From the NCBI GenBank assembly GCA_963820105.1, contig CAWFYI010000001.1:186001-250000 (forward strand): a DNA stretch of 64,000 nt, written 5' to 3'. Shown piece by piece: positions 53,314-61,826 of the stretch; the stretch's first letter is position 1; every line of letters begins with the position of its first letter. This stretch comes from CAWFYI01 sp963820105. Its GTDB lineage: Bacteria > Patescibacteriota > Saccharimonadia > Saccharimonadales > UBA4665. The translations under genes were made by a program, and so were the position numbers. Under the pieces are notes generated by a model. That model saw only the letters and a program-made list of their open reading frames with translations. It did no database searches and was not told the origin of the DNA.

Positions 53314-53532
53314 ATGACCAACCCGGCCAGTAAGTTAAAAGCAAACCCGCGGTTCCTGCTTCTGTTGTTCCCGTCTCTGTCGCTTATAGCCTTTCTGGCG
53401 TACGGCGACATCCATCCGCAAGGCCAGTTGGCCAGGGTATGGGTGGCCGCACAGATAATCGTAGGGTTTTCGTTCGTGGCCTTCGTGATACAAAGGGAAC
53501 TGATGTCCAAACGTCCTGATAATAAAAAGTGA
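53314..53532 (+). CDS. Small two-helix membrane protein
   Basis: 72 residues; helices FLLLLFPSLSLIAFLAYGD and LARVWVAAQIIVGFSFVAFVI with a basic C-terminus. TATAAT at 53302-53307 ends 6 nt before the ATG, a leaderless layout. It faces another small membrane-protein gene, stops 7 nt apart. Confidence 0.65.
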   Translation: MTNPASKLKANPRFLLLLFPSLSLIAFLAYGDIHPQGQLARVWVAAQIIVGFSFVAFVIQRELMSKRPDNKK

Positions 53533-53539
53533 GAGTTAG

Positions 53540-53674
53540 TTAGGATTTGGAGCCGCGGGAGTGCGGCTTGGTGTGCGTATGGCTGTGCATTAGGGATAGC
53601 GTCAGGAAGAAGCCGACACTGGCTATCACGAAGGATGCTACGGCGATGGCTAGTACTATGAACACGCTGGTCAT
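53540..53674 (-). CDS. Single-helix membrane microprotein (44 aa)
   Basis: 44 residues: an N-terminal helix (SVFIVLAIAVASFVIASVGF) and a His/Lys/Arg/Ser-rich tail (HSHTHTKPHSRGSK). On the minus strand TATAAT ends 7 nt before the ATG. The good hydrophobic segment, promoter and placement support expression. Confidence 0.55.
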   Translation of the reverse strand: MTSVFIVLAIAVASFVIASVGFFLTLSLMHSHTHTKPHSRGSKS

Positions 53675-53740
53675 ACCTTATATTATAGCAGATTTTGTAA
53701 AGACGGTGGCCGGTCGGCTAGATGTCTTACTCCGGCACTA

Positions 53741-54079
53741 TCAGACCGGTTCGCTGAGCCCTTCCGCCGGATCGCATGCTTCATCGTAGTATGCGCTTCT
53801 TGCGAAGCCTTCAAGCAGAAGTGACCCGGTCTTCTTAGCGGCTGTGGCAGCCAGGATCCGGACCCGGCGGGCGGTTTCCAGGACACTTGCCAGAGCAGTT
53901 ACCCTGACGGCGAAACCATGCTCACCTGCTACTATATCGTCGAAACGGTCGGCGATGTCCAGAGTGTTTTCTGCGCCGGCGTGCACATCCAGCTTGCCAC
54001 GGCCCGGATAATCCAGAGGGATGTCTGCCGTTTCGGCCTGCCGTGCAGCTTTATAGTCGTGAGGTGATCCTTCGGCCAT
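53741..54079 (-). CDS. Hypothetical protein
   Basis: 112 residues, acidic, soluble, no family recognised. A TATAGT box ends 7 nt before the ATG on the minus strand. The DNA is GC-rich like the rest of the core, and the overlapping opposite frames have no support, so this is the more likely coding strand. Confidence 0.5.
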   Translation of the reverse strand: MAEGSPHDYKAARQAETADIPLDYPGRGKLDVHAGAENTLDIADRFDDIVAGEHGFAVRVTALASVLETARRVRILAATAAKKTGSLLLEGFARSAYYDEACDPAEGLSEPV

Positions 54080-54194
54080 TGCAGATACTATATAACGGCG
54101 TTTTGAAATCCTGAAATCATGAAGATAATTAAATCTTCATTAACTGGCTTTATTAAAAGGCGGGGCAGAGGTGCTACACTTAAGATTAATAGCC

Positions 54195-54959
54195 ATGAGC
54201 GCGATAACGAACGAACGACTCCGAAAACTGAACAAGACCATGGCCGCCGTGCATTTCGCGCAGGGAGCGGTCATTCTGCTTATTGCCAAAGACTTCTCTC
54301 TGCCGCTGACCACGGGCTACCTGTACTTCGACCAGGCCACGAAAACCCTGCGGTCAGCCCAGCACACGCTCGGCCATCTGTCGCTGCCAATCCTCATCGC
54401 GGCCTTCTTCTTCGTCTCGGCCATAGCGCACCTGGTAATCAGCACCGTCGGCTTCAAGGCCTACACCAAAGGAATAGGCAAGGGCATCAACAAATTCAGA
54501 TGGTTCGAGTACGCCGTCTCGGCCTCCATAATGATCGTGGCGATCAGCCTGCTGGTGGGCATCTACGACGTAGCGATCCTAGCGAGCGCCTTCGCGCTCA
54601 CAGCCATCATGAACCTGATGGGCTTGATGATGGAAGTCCACAACCAGACGACGAAGAAAACGAACTGGTTGAGCTACTACATAGGAAGCTTCGCGGGAAT
54701 CATCCCCTGGGCAATCATCGCCTACTACTTCTACGCCTCGTCCACCTACGGCAACTCCAAACCGCCGACGTTCGTCTACTGGATATTCGTGTCAATCTTC
54801 GTGTTCTTCAGCTGTTTCGCGCTCAATATGTTCCTGCAGTACAAGAAGGTCGGCAAATGGAAGGACTACCGCCACGGCGAACTAATCTACATCTACCTCA
54901 GCCTCTTCGCCAAGAGCGCGCTGGCGTGGCAAGTGTTCGCGGGGACGCTGAGGCCCTAG
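54195..54959 (+). CDS. Heliorhodopsin
   Basis: 254 residues from the ATG at 54195; upstream in-frame codons lack support. Seven helices. RKLNKTMAAVHFAQG at the N-terminus, RWFEYAVSASIMIV with Glu105 (counterion, as Glu107 of heliorhodopsin 48C12) and LSLFAKSALAWQVFAGTLRP at the end with Lys240, the retinal Schiff-base lysine, identify the family. Heliorhodopsins are inverted in the membrane relative to other rhodopsins and are thought to act in light sensing or regulation. No retinal-synthesis gene is in the window. Its stop overlaps the stop of the convergent gene by 4 bp. Confidence 0.96.
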   Translation: MSAITNERLRKLNKTMAAVHFAQGAVILLIAKDFSLPLTTGYLYFDQATKTLRSAQHTLGHLSLPILIAAFFFVSAIAHLVISTVGFKAYTKGIGKGINKFRWFEYAVSASIMIVAISLLVGIYDVAILASAFALTAIMNLMGLMMEVHNQTTKKTNWLSYYIGSFAGIIPWAIIAYYFYASSTYGNSKPPTFVYWIFVSIFVFFSCFALNMFLQYKKVGKWKDYRHGELIYIYLSLFAKSALAWQVFAGTLRP

Positions 54960-55207
54960 AACTTGAAGCGGTCTTTCCCGGCCTGGCCCCGCCCACTTAA
55001 ACGCCTCAGATCCTTGGACATATCCTTGACCGCGAATTCAACATTGGTAAGTCTGCCTTTGACGTCAGTCATGTCGGATTTGAGCTGGGCAACGTCGCCG
55101 GGCACGGACGCCAATGGCGCCACGCTCTCGTGTATGGCTTTGACTTCATCGCGGATTTCCTCCAGCAACGCGCCTTCGTAATGGCCGGTGTGGTTTTTGT
55201 CGCTCAT
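54956..55207 (-). CDS. Small coiled-coil protein next to heliorhodopsin
   Basis: 83 residues from the ATG at 55207, preferred because TATAAT (minus strand, 55222-55217) ends 9 nt before it. Residues 15-70 form a coiled coil (LLEEIRDEVKAIHESVAPLA, then DVAQLKSDMTDVKGRLTNVE), with a basic C-terminus. Similar in build to the protein at 51272. Stop shared with heliorhodopsin (CTAG). Confidence 0.6.
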   Translation of the reverse strand: MSDKNHTGHYEGALLEEIRDEVKAIHESVAPLASVPGDVAQLKSDMTDVKGRLTNVEFAVKDMSKDLRRLSGRGQAGKDRFKF

Positions 55208-55317
55208 GGTGACGCTATTATAAATCCGAGGCTGAACGCAGGGCAATAGAAACCGCCCGAAAACACAACAACTTTAAGAATTATTTAATAAGGTGCTATC
55301 CTGCAAGGGAGAGTAGT

Positions 55318-55602
55318 ATGAACACACAAAAACTCGCAAAATTATACGACCGCGCCATAACCGGCTTGTGCTGGGTGATTCCTTCGGCCTGGTTGAGGGC
55401 CAGGATCCCAGTCTCCGAGCTTATAAGGCCGCTGAACCGCACGCCGCGCCTCTTTTACGAAAAGGAACGCCAGGTTTACCGGCTCACGTATTTTTTGGTC
55501 CGCAAAGGCACGCCGATTGACCGCAGGGCCTATCATATACACAAAGCTATCGCTCAGAAGTATGGCTGGCCCTATGTGAAAGAAGTTTACGATGACCAAT
55601 AA
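55318..55602 (+). CDS. Hypothetical basic protein
   Basis: 94 residues, basic, no signal sequence. RPLNRTPRLFYEKERQVYRL and KGTPIDRRAYHIHKAIAQKYGWPY are the main segments. AAGGGAGAG upstream serves as ribosome-binding site. No family recognised. Confidence 0.6.
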   Translation: MNTQKLAKLYDRAITGLCWVIPSAWLRARIPVSELIRPLNRTPRLFYEKERQVYRLTYFLVRKGTPIDRRAYHIHKAIAQKYGWPYVKEVYDDQ

Positions 55603-55679
55603 AAAGGCCTCCCGCTGGGTAGCCTAGAGCTTACCAATCTCGGGGACGATTATGTCTGAGTGTTGAGCCATCCAGGTTT

Positions 55680-55781
55680 TTATTTCTTAGACAATTGTCT
55701 CAATGCCCGGCGATGTTTTTTGATAAAACTGCTCGTCCAGGTTTTTGTCTTCGGGCTTGGGGATTTAGTCTTGGCTGGCAT
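55680..55781 (-). CDS. Basic microprotein (33 aa)
   Basis: 33 residues, 12 of them Lys or Arg, with SFIKKHRRALRQLSKK at the end. TATAAT (minus strand, 55793-55788) ends 6 nt before the ATG. It may be a nucleic-acid-binding or ribosome-associated peptide. It is the only coding candidate in the 318-nt gap before typA. Confidence 0.45.
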   Translation of the reverse strand: MPAKTKSPSPKTKTWTSSFIKKHRRALRQLSKK

Positions 55782-55920
55782 ACTTAAATTATAGCAAACT
55801 ATCACTTATATTTACCAGGAACCGGCTTAAGGCAGATACGTTGCCTATACTCCTTGCTTATGCTATAATTACAGATAAGAAAGCCTTGGGCGCTATCGAG
55901 AAAGCGTCTTTTTTATTGGA

Positions 55921-57749
55921 ATGAAACAGACCCAGGACCCGGCTAAGATTCGGAACATCGCCATTATCGCCCACGTCGACCACGGCAAGACGACGCTGGT
56001 CGACGGCCTGATGAAGCAGTCGCAGACCTTCCGCGACAACCAGGCGGAGATGAGCCAGGAGCTGATCATGGACAGCGGCGACCAGGAAAAAGAGCGGGGC
56101 ATCACCATCACCGCCAAAGTCACGGCCGTCCAGCACGGCGACTACCGGGTGAACATCATCGACACGCCGGGCCACGCCGACTTCTCCGGCGAAGTGGAGC
56201 GTACGCTGAACATGGCCGACGGCTGTATCCTGATCGTCGACGCCCAGGAAGGCCCGATGCCGCAGACCAAGTTCGTGCTCGGCAAGGCGCTGGTAGCCGA
56301 ACTGAAGCCGATCGTAATTATCAACAAGATCGACAAAGCCGGCTCACGGATCAAAGAAGTCGAAGACGAACTGGCCGACCTGTTCCTGGAGCTGGCCGTG
56401 CACGAAGACCAACTGCACTACCCGGTGTATTACGCCGAGGGCCGGGCGGGCAAGGCCTGGGACAAAATACCTGACAGACCCGGAACAAGAAGGCGACCTG
56501 GAAGTCATCTTCGAAGCCATCATCGAGCACGTGCCGGCGCCAAAGGTCGAACTGGACAAGCCCTTCCAGATGCTGGTCACGGCCCTGGCCTACGACAGCT
56601 TCAAGGGCAAATACGCCATCGGCCGCATTACACGGGGAAGAATCAAGCCGAGCGACCAGATCACGCTCTGCAAAAAGGACGGCACGCAGTCCAAAGCCAA
56701 AGTGGACAACGTCTTCATGAGCCAGGGCACGGCCAAGTTCGAGGTGCAGGAAGGCATCGCCGGCGACATCGTCCAGCTGACGGGTATAGACAACGCCCAA
56801 ATCGGCGAAACCATCGCCGACAGCCAAAGCCCGGAAGCCCTGCCGACCATCGAAGTGGAAGCCCCGACACTCAGGATTTACCTGGGCCCGAACACCAGCC
56901 CGTTCAAAGGCCAGGAAGGCGAGTTTAACACCTCACGCCAAATAGCCGAACGACTGAACAAAGAACTGGAAACCAACGTCGGCCTGAAAGTCGAAGACGA
57001 CGGCATCGGCTTCACGGTTTCGGGACGCGGCGAACTCCACCTGGGCGTACTGATAGAAACCATGCGCCGCGAAGGCTACGAATTCGAAGTCGGCCGCCCG
57101 CAGGTGGTCACCCACGAGGAAAACGGCAAAACAGTCGAACCGGTCGAGGAAGTCATCATCGAAGTCCCGGCCGAACACGTCGGCGCCGTCCAGATGGAAC
57201 TGGGCCAGCGCCGGGCCACGCTCAAAGAGCAGTTCGCCAGCCCCAAAGGCGTCACCAAGCTTATTTATGAAATGCCGACCCGCGCCCTGCTCGGTATGCG
57301 CAACATCCTGCTGACCAACACCAAGGGCACCATCGTCATGAACTCGCTGACCATCGGCTACGAACCGCAAACCGCCAGAACTGAAACAGCTCCGTAACGG
57401 CGTGCTCATCGCCTTCGAAACGGGCGTCACCACCCCTTACTCACTCCAAACGGCCGAAGCCCGCGGCACCATCTACGTCAACCCGGCCGAAAAGGTCTAC
57501 GCCGGCCAGATCATCGGCCTAAACACGCGCCAGGAAGACATGGAAATCAACGTCTGCAAAGCCAAGCACCTAACCAACATGCGAAGCTCGTCATCCGACG
57601 GCGTGGTACAGCTGACGCCCGCCACCATCTTCAGCCTCGAAGAATGCCTAGACTTCATCGAAAACGACGAACTTTTGGAAGTAACGCCCAAGAACCTCCG
57701 CCTGCGCAAAAAAGAACTCGACCCCAAAAAGCGCAAAAGCCAAAAGTAA
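55921..57749 (+). pseudogene. typA: GTP-binding protein TypA/BipA, interrupted by two frameshifts
   Basis: Three frames together give an almost complete TypA of about 608 residues. The G domain is intact (G1 AHVDHGKT at 17-24, DTPGHADF, NKID). The frame breaks near 56463-56466, where removing one A from a run of four restores AWDKYLTDPEQEGDL, and again near 57373, where removing one A from a run of three restores QPPELKQLRNG. The rest, to RLRKKELDPKKRKSQK, is undamaged with no stop codons. TypA is a ribosome-associated GTPase. Recent decay or assembly indels are the simplest explanations. TATAAT lies at 55862-55867. Confidence 0.85.
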
Positions 57750-57841
57750 ACAGTTTAATTATTACATTAGGCTACTATCCCCTCAGAGCAAGTAAAATCT
57801 ACTATGAGACTGGGGTGACATAATCTTAATTTACGTCTGAA

Positions 57842-58054
57842 TTATCGCTTGGGTTGTTTTCTTTCCCTGATGTATGCAGCAATAGAAAATAGCAAAAATA
57901 TAAGGCCTAGAATAAAGCACAGGGAGCCTAAAAAGTTCTGTGCTCCTAGAATAGGCCACAGAATAAATAGAACAATTGCGATAATAAATTCTTCTTGAGC
58001 TCTCAGGTTGCGGTTCTTGCTCACAAGTTCCCCCATGGCTTCATTAAATTGCAA
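57842..58054 (-). CDS. Small two-helix membrane protein
   Basis: 70 residues, helices FIIAIVLFILWPILGAQNFLG and LCFILGLIFLLFSIAAYI, basic C-terminus. AT-rich. No family recognised. Confidence 0.6.
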   Translation of the reverse strand: MQFNEAMGELVSKNRNLRAQEEFIIAIVLFILWPILGAQNFLGSLCFILGLIFLLFSIAAYIRERKQPKR

Positions 58055-58107
58055 AATCTAGACAAAGTGATTTTATCACATAAGAGCTAACCTTTAATTA
58101 AGCAGGG

Positions 58108-58593
58108 CTAGAGGTGTAATTGTTTAAGTATGTCGTCTACCTTTTCCTGGGGCACAGTCGAGGCGGCAATATTTCTAAGATCTTGAACAGTCCTAGTTTT
58201 AGACATTTTTAGCTTACGAGTAAGACTACAAAGTTCATCAAATTTTTCTTGACATAAGCACGCCATATAAGAGAAACCGTTGCGTGCATCTCTCCGTTTA
58301 GCAAGAACCTCTGAATCTTTGAGAATTTCATATTTACCAGGAGAAGCGTAGCTGTAGGTTTTTGTTAAAACCATTGGGTTAGATTTATTTTCCCAGTGGT
58401 GCTGTTCAATTGTTACAGTATTTTGTCCCGAGGTTCTTCCTTCCTGACTAGTTAATACCCAAAAAATCCTGCCAACACCCTCAAATGGCACTTTGTAGCC
58501 CGCTATCTTATGTTTTAGCTTTGTGCGACTACCCCATTCTTTCGATTTCTTGTCTCTATAAACACGTCGATGTTTAATACGAGACATAAGCAC
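58108..58593 (-). CDS. Putative toxin partner of a Panacea-domain antitoxin
   Basis: 161 residues, basic, no recognised catalytic motif. It begins HRRVYRDKKSKEWGSRTKLK after one of two close ATGs (58593 or 58587) and ends with helical, Lys-rich sequence. It starts 1 nt after the Panacea antitoxin gene, in the position where PanT toxins occur. Toxin role is inferred from this pairing only; the sequence does not show which toxin type. Confidence 0.6.
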   Translation of the reverse strand: MLMSRIKHRRVYRDKKSKEWGSRTKLKHKIAGYKVPFEGVGRIFWVLTSQEGRTSGQNTVTIEQHHWENKSNPMVLTKTYSYASPGKYEILKDSEVLAKRRDARNGFSYMACLCQEKFDELCSLTRKLKMSKTRTVQDLRNIAASTVPQEKVDDILKQLHL

Positions 58594-58594
58594 T

Positions 58595-59086
58595 TTACTG
58601 ATTAAAATTAAGTGCTGTGCCTAAATGTTCCGTTCCACCGATAGTAGCTTGAAGAGCCTTCATGGGCTTAGTTTTATATGCCACTTCAATTAGGGCACTT
58701 GGGCCAAAGCCCACCAGGCTATTTAAAACAGCGTCAACGTTTGATAATTCTCCTGCGCTTAACAATGACTTATCGTAATCTTTATTAGCGAGTTGATATC
58801 TATAATATTCATTACCATCATTTGTAAAGGCCACTTCGCTTTTAATAGTCTCGTCTTCTATAAGACCGTATAAATACATAGAAATCTTAGCGTCGTACGG
58901 CCCGTAATTCCATCTTATATATTTGAAAATTGATATCTGTTTCTTTGTTTCCTGATAATTAACAAGGTCGCTTAAATAGCATAATTTCATCAAGCTTGTT
59001 ACAGTTGCTACGGCGTGTTTATCAATAAGATAAGCAATTAATTGCTTAGTCTTTGAATTAAGTGCTACCGGAGAACTGCGACTCAT
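58595..59086 (-). CDS. Panacea-domain (DUF4065-like) antitoxin
   Basis: 163 residues from the ATG at 59086, preferred because GGTGGG lies upstream and the Panacea domain starts shortly after; a longer frame goes to 59203. The domain shows KTKQLIAYLIDKHAVATVTSLMKLCYLSDLVNYQ, then IRWNYGPYDAKISMYLYGL, matching the KLLYLxD and WxxGPx features. Panacea antitoxins neutralise many unrelated toxins encoded beside them. The downstream gene follows after 1 nt. Confidence 0.75.
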   Translation of the reverse strand: MSRSSPVALNSKTKQLIAYLIDKHAVATVTSLMKLCYLSDLVNYQETKKQISIFKYIRWNYGPYDAKISMYLYGLIEDETIKSEVAFTNDGNEYYRYQLANKDYDKSLLSAGELSNVDAVLNSLVGFGPSALIEVAYKTKPMKALQATIGGTEHLGTALNFNQ

Positions 59087-59271
59087 AATATACCCACCAC
59101 TTAACCTTTTACTTTTATATAATGCAACCTTATGCATTATCAACTTAAGTGTAGCATAAGCTATATGACCCCAGTTGTGAGATTGCTTACGCGTACGCCT
59201 CATTTAACATTTAGTTAATAATCTACCCCCTACTTCAGATATATACTGTACTAGGAAGGAGGTAAAGAATC

Positions 59272-59358
59272 ATGACAGAAGCTCAATTTCAAGAAATGAT
59301 GAGTAAGTTAAGCTCCATTGAGGGGTTTTTAGCCGAAATCGCATCTAAGCCGGATTAG
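59272..59358 (+). CDS. 28-aa peptide with very strong ribosome-binding site
   Basis: An ATG at 59272 is preceded by AGGAAGGAGGT, the best Shine-Dalgarno in the window, and TATACT at 59242-59247. The 28 residues (EAQFQEMMSKLSSIEGFLAE in the middle) form an amphipathic helix. Placed between divergent accessory genes, it may be a small regulator or toxin-like peptide. Confidence 0.55.
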   Translation: MTEAQFQEMMSKLSSIEGFLAEIASKPD

Positions 59359-59384
59359 TTTACCGAACGCCATAGGCAAGCGCC

Positions 59385-59753
59385 CTAACGAGAGACTAGG
59401 AAGAGATTGATCGCAGTACACACAGCTATGACTATCGCAGTTATGGTTGCGATGAGAGTTTTGTTTTCTTCAAAAGCGGCTCTCATAACACCTGTTGGTA
59501 TATGCCACCGTTTTTGTATTAAGTTGTATCCTTTTTCTGGGTTAACTCCATATTGCATATATATTCCAGATTGCTCGATATAGCCATGTTTGACAGCGGC
59601 ATTGTGGATACGAGAAATCTCGTTGTGAGAAAAGCCAGAGATCTTTTGGTATTCCTTTGCTAGCTCTCTTCTGTCCGCTACTGCTTGAATAGGGGCGCTC
59701 CCCCGTTTATCCAGCCATGCAACATAGGCGCTTATTTTTCTATAGTGAGCCAT
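59385..59753 (-). CDS. Small protein with helical domain and C-terminal anchor
   Basis: 122 residues from the ATG at 59753; TATAAT ends 6 nt before it on the minus strand, while the start at 59798 lacks support. Helices such as DRRELAKEYQKISGFSHNEISRIH resemble a helix-turn-helix, followed by a C-terminal membrane helix (IATITAIVIAVCTAINLFLV). No family recognised. Confidence 0.6.
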   Translation of the reverse strand: MAHYRKISAYVAWLDKRGSAPIQAVADRRELAKEYQKISGFSHNEISRIHNAAVKHGYIEQSGIYMQYGVNPEKGYNLIQKRWHIPTGVMRAAFEENKTLIATITAIVIAVCTAINLFLVSR

Positions 59754-59859
59754 GTGAGTATTATAGCGTCTTCGGGCACTTACCCGCCTTAGATGCATAA
59801 GTGCCCTCGCCGTCTACTTGCTCGGAGGGGATAATCTCCTTAGTCTTTTGAATAGTTTT

Positions 59860-60777
59860 TTACTCACCCTTATCCTCGTTAAATATTTCTAATTGAGTAT
59901 CTGGTTCGTCTTTGATAACTTCTTTAACGCTATGCAGTAAGTAATCAGTACCGATTACTTCCATATTATAATCATATTTGACTATAACCTCTACTGTGGC
60001 TCTTAAAGAGTCGCCAGGCCTTACGTCAATCTCTCTACTTTGAAAACTAGTTAGCCAGTCATCATCAAGTATTTTCGCTGTAATAACTTTTCTCTCAAAA
60101 CGAAGTTCCCACATAGATTCGCCTAGGTAGTCAGGTTTTTTAACTTTCAATATCATTTCTTGGGTTGAACTTAGCTTTTCTTTAGTAATCAGGTCTATCA
60201 GGTTGTCAGGCGATAACTCAATCTCCATATTGAAGTTTGCTTCTTTATGCTCAGCGATATATTCAAATCTGGCTTGACCATTTTCTATAACCTTAACGGA
60301 CTCACTGATATTTTTTAAGTTGCCGATAAGCTTTTTTGTTTCGATTGGTTTATATATAGGGAACCGCTTTACTTCTGTTTCCTCAGCAAGCCTATATAGT
60401 TCTGCCTCAAGCCCCATAACCTCTTCACGGGTTGTAATCTCTGTTTTATCCTCAAGAAAATTCACAACTGCATATTTTGCCTTAACAAGATATGAGCCAA
60501 CGGCTTTTTTCCAGTTCAGTTCTTTTAGAGCATCATCGTCTACGGTATCAAGCCTATTTTTAAGCCAACCTTTAATTGAACCCACTTCTAAATCTTCTAA
60601 GACAGTGATGGGTTTTATTTTGCTATCAATGCTTCCGACTAAATCCCTATCGAGCCTCTCAAAAGCCTCAATTATGTTTGAAAAAGCCCTCAATGCCTTT
60701 GTAGGGCTTCCTTGAGTGTCGTAATCTATAAAAATTGCGAAATCTGCAGTTTTGTTTTGGCTCACTATCATAAGCAT
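59860..60777 (-). CDS. Hypothetical protein in the accessory island
   Basis: 305 residues, soluble, AT-rich. It begins IVSQNKTADFAIFIDYDTQGSP and has an acidic C-terminus (VIKDEPDTQLEIFNEDKGE). The N-terminal third is helical, the last half alternates strands and charged loops. No motif recognised. It is transcribed away from the nuclease-like gene at 60896; the 118-nt gap holds no clear consensus promoter. Confidence 0.6.
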   Translation of the reverse strand: MLMIVSQNKTADFAIFIDYDTQGSPTKALRAFSNIIEAFERLDRDLVGSIDSKIKPITVLEDLEVGSIKGWLKNRLDTVDDDALKELNWKKAVGSYLVKAKYAVVNFLEDKTEITTREEVMGLEAELYRLAEETEVKRFPIYKPIETKKLIGNLKNISESVKVIENGQARFEYIAEHKEANFNMEIELSPDNLIDLITKEKLSSTQEMILKVKKPDYLGESMWELRFERKVITAKILDDDWLTSFQSREIDVRPGDSLRATVEVIVKYDYNMEVIGTDYLLHSVKEVIKDEPDTQLEIFNEDKGE

Positions 60778-60895
60778 AAACCTTTTGATTTATTTTTGCT
60801 ACTTGCTGTCATGGGATAGTCGCCAATCTTCATAAACTCTATCAATTTCCAAAACAGGGGTAAAAGTGTTATTCTTACGTTAACGAGGACTTATA

Positions 60896-61819
60896 ATGCC
60901 TATCTTTCGGATTGATGACAACAAACTCACGACAATTAACGAAACCAAGTTCGATTTAGAACGAGATATCCAACAGCTTACCGAAAAGAATCTCGAAACT
61001 ATTTTTGGACTCAAGTTCGTATCTACTGAATTTCCGCTCAACAACCTTCGTATCGACACGCTTGCCATTGACCCGGAAACTCACAGCTTTGTGATTATTG
61101 AATATAAACGAGACCGTAGTTTCAGCGTCATTGACCAAGGCTATGCCTACCTATCCTTGATGCTTAATCACAAAGCCGACTTCATTCTTGAATACAACGA
61201 GAAAAGCAAGGCAAGCTTAGGCAAGAAGGGTATTGACTGGTCGCAGTCCCGAGTTATCTTTATTGCTAATTCGTTTACTAACTACCAGCAGCAAGCTATT
61301 AACTTTAAAGACCTTCCAATTGAACTATGGGAGGTCAAAAAGTATAGCAACAAGACGATTCTTTATAACCAGCTAAAAACACCAGACTCTAGCGAATCCA
61401 TTAAAACAGTTTCAAAAAACCAGCAAATCCAATCTGTTAGCAATGAAGTCCAAAAGTATCAGATAGAAGACGTTATCAAACCAAGTACTGACGAAGTAAA
61501 GGAATTATTCTATGATCTTAGAGACAAGGTGCTAAATCTGGATAATCGAATAGAAGAAGGCCCGTACAAGGGCTATATTGGCTACAAAATCGGTTGGAAG
61601 AACCTTACTGCAATTAACCTACAAAAACATGCCTTAGTGGTTGATATCACTCGCACTGAACCGAAGCAGCTAAAAGACCCCGCGAAGAAGGCAAAATTAG
61701 TAAATAACAGCATGAAACATTATGGTCAAAATATATGCCGCATGAAGGTTAGTGACTCCAGCGATGTAGACTACGTGTTCGGCTTAGTACGGCAAGCCTA
61801 CGAAAGGCAATATAAATAA
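60896..61819 (+). CDS. PD-(D/E)XK-like protein with C-terminal DUF5655-type domain
   Basis: 307 residues. The N-terminal half fits a restriction-nuclease-like core: LRIDTLAIDPETHSFVIIEYK contains an Asp and the E-x-K pair of PD-(D/E)XK enzymes. From about 200, the sequence (VKELFYDLRDKVLNL, then KGYIGYKIGWKNLTAINLQKHALVVDITRT) looks like a DUF5655 domain. The combination occurs in proteins near restriction and defence genes. A GAGGA ribosome-binding site precedes the ATG. Confidence 0.75.
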   Translation: MPIFRIDDNKLTTINETKFDLERDIQQLTEKNLETIFGLKFVSTEFPLNNLRIDTLAIDPETHSFVIIEYKRDRSFSVIDQGYAYLSLMLNHKADFILEYNEKSKASLGKKGIDWSQSRVIFIANSFTNYQQQAINFKDLPIELWEVKKYSNKTILYNQLKTPDSSESIKTVSKNQQIQSVSNEVQKYQIEDVIKPSTDEVKELFYDLRDKVLNLDNRIEEGPYKGYIGYKIGWKNLTAINLQKHALVVDITRTEPKQLKDPAKKAKLVNNSMKHYGQNICRMKVSDSSDVDYVFGLVRQAYERQYK

Positions 61820-61826
61820 TTATTTA

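Noticed and set aside
54119..55000. 293-codon frame overlapping heliorhodopsin in another frame
   Set aside because: The composition (Arg, His and Pro rich) is typical of an out-of-frame reading, while heliorhodopsin is intact.
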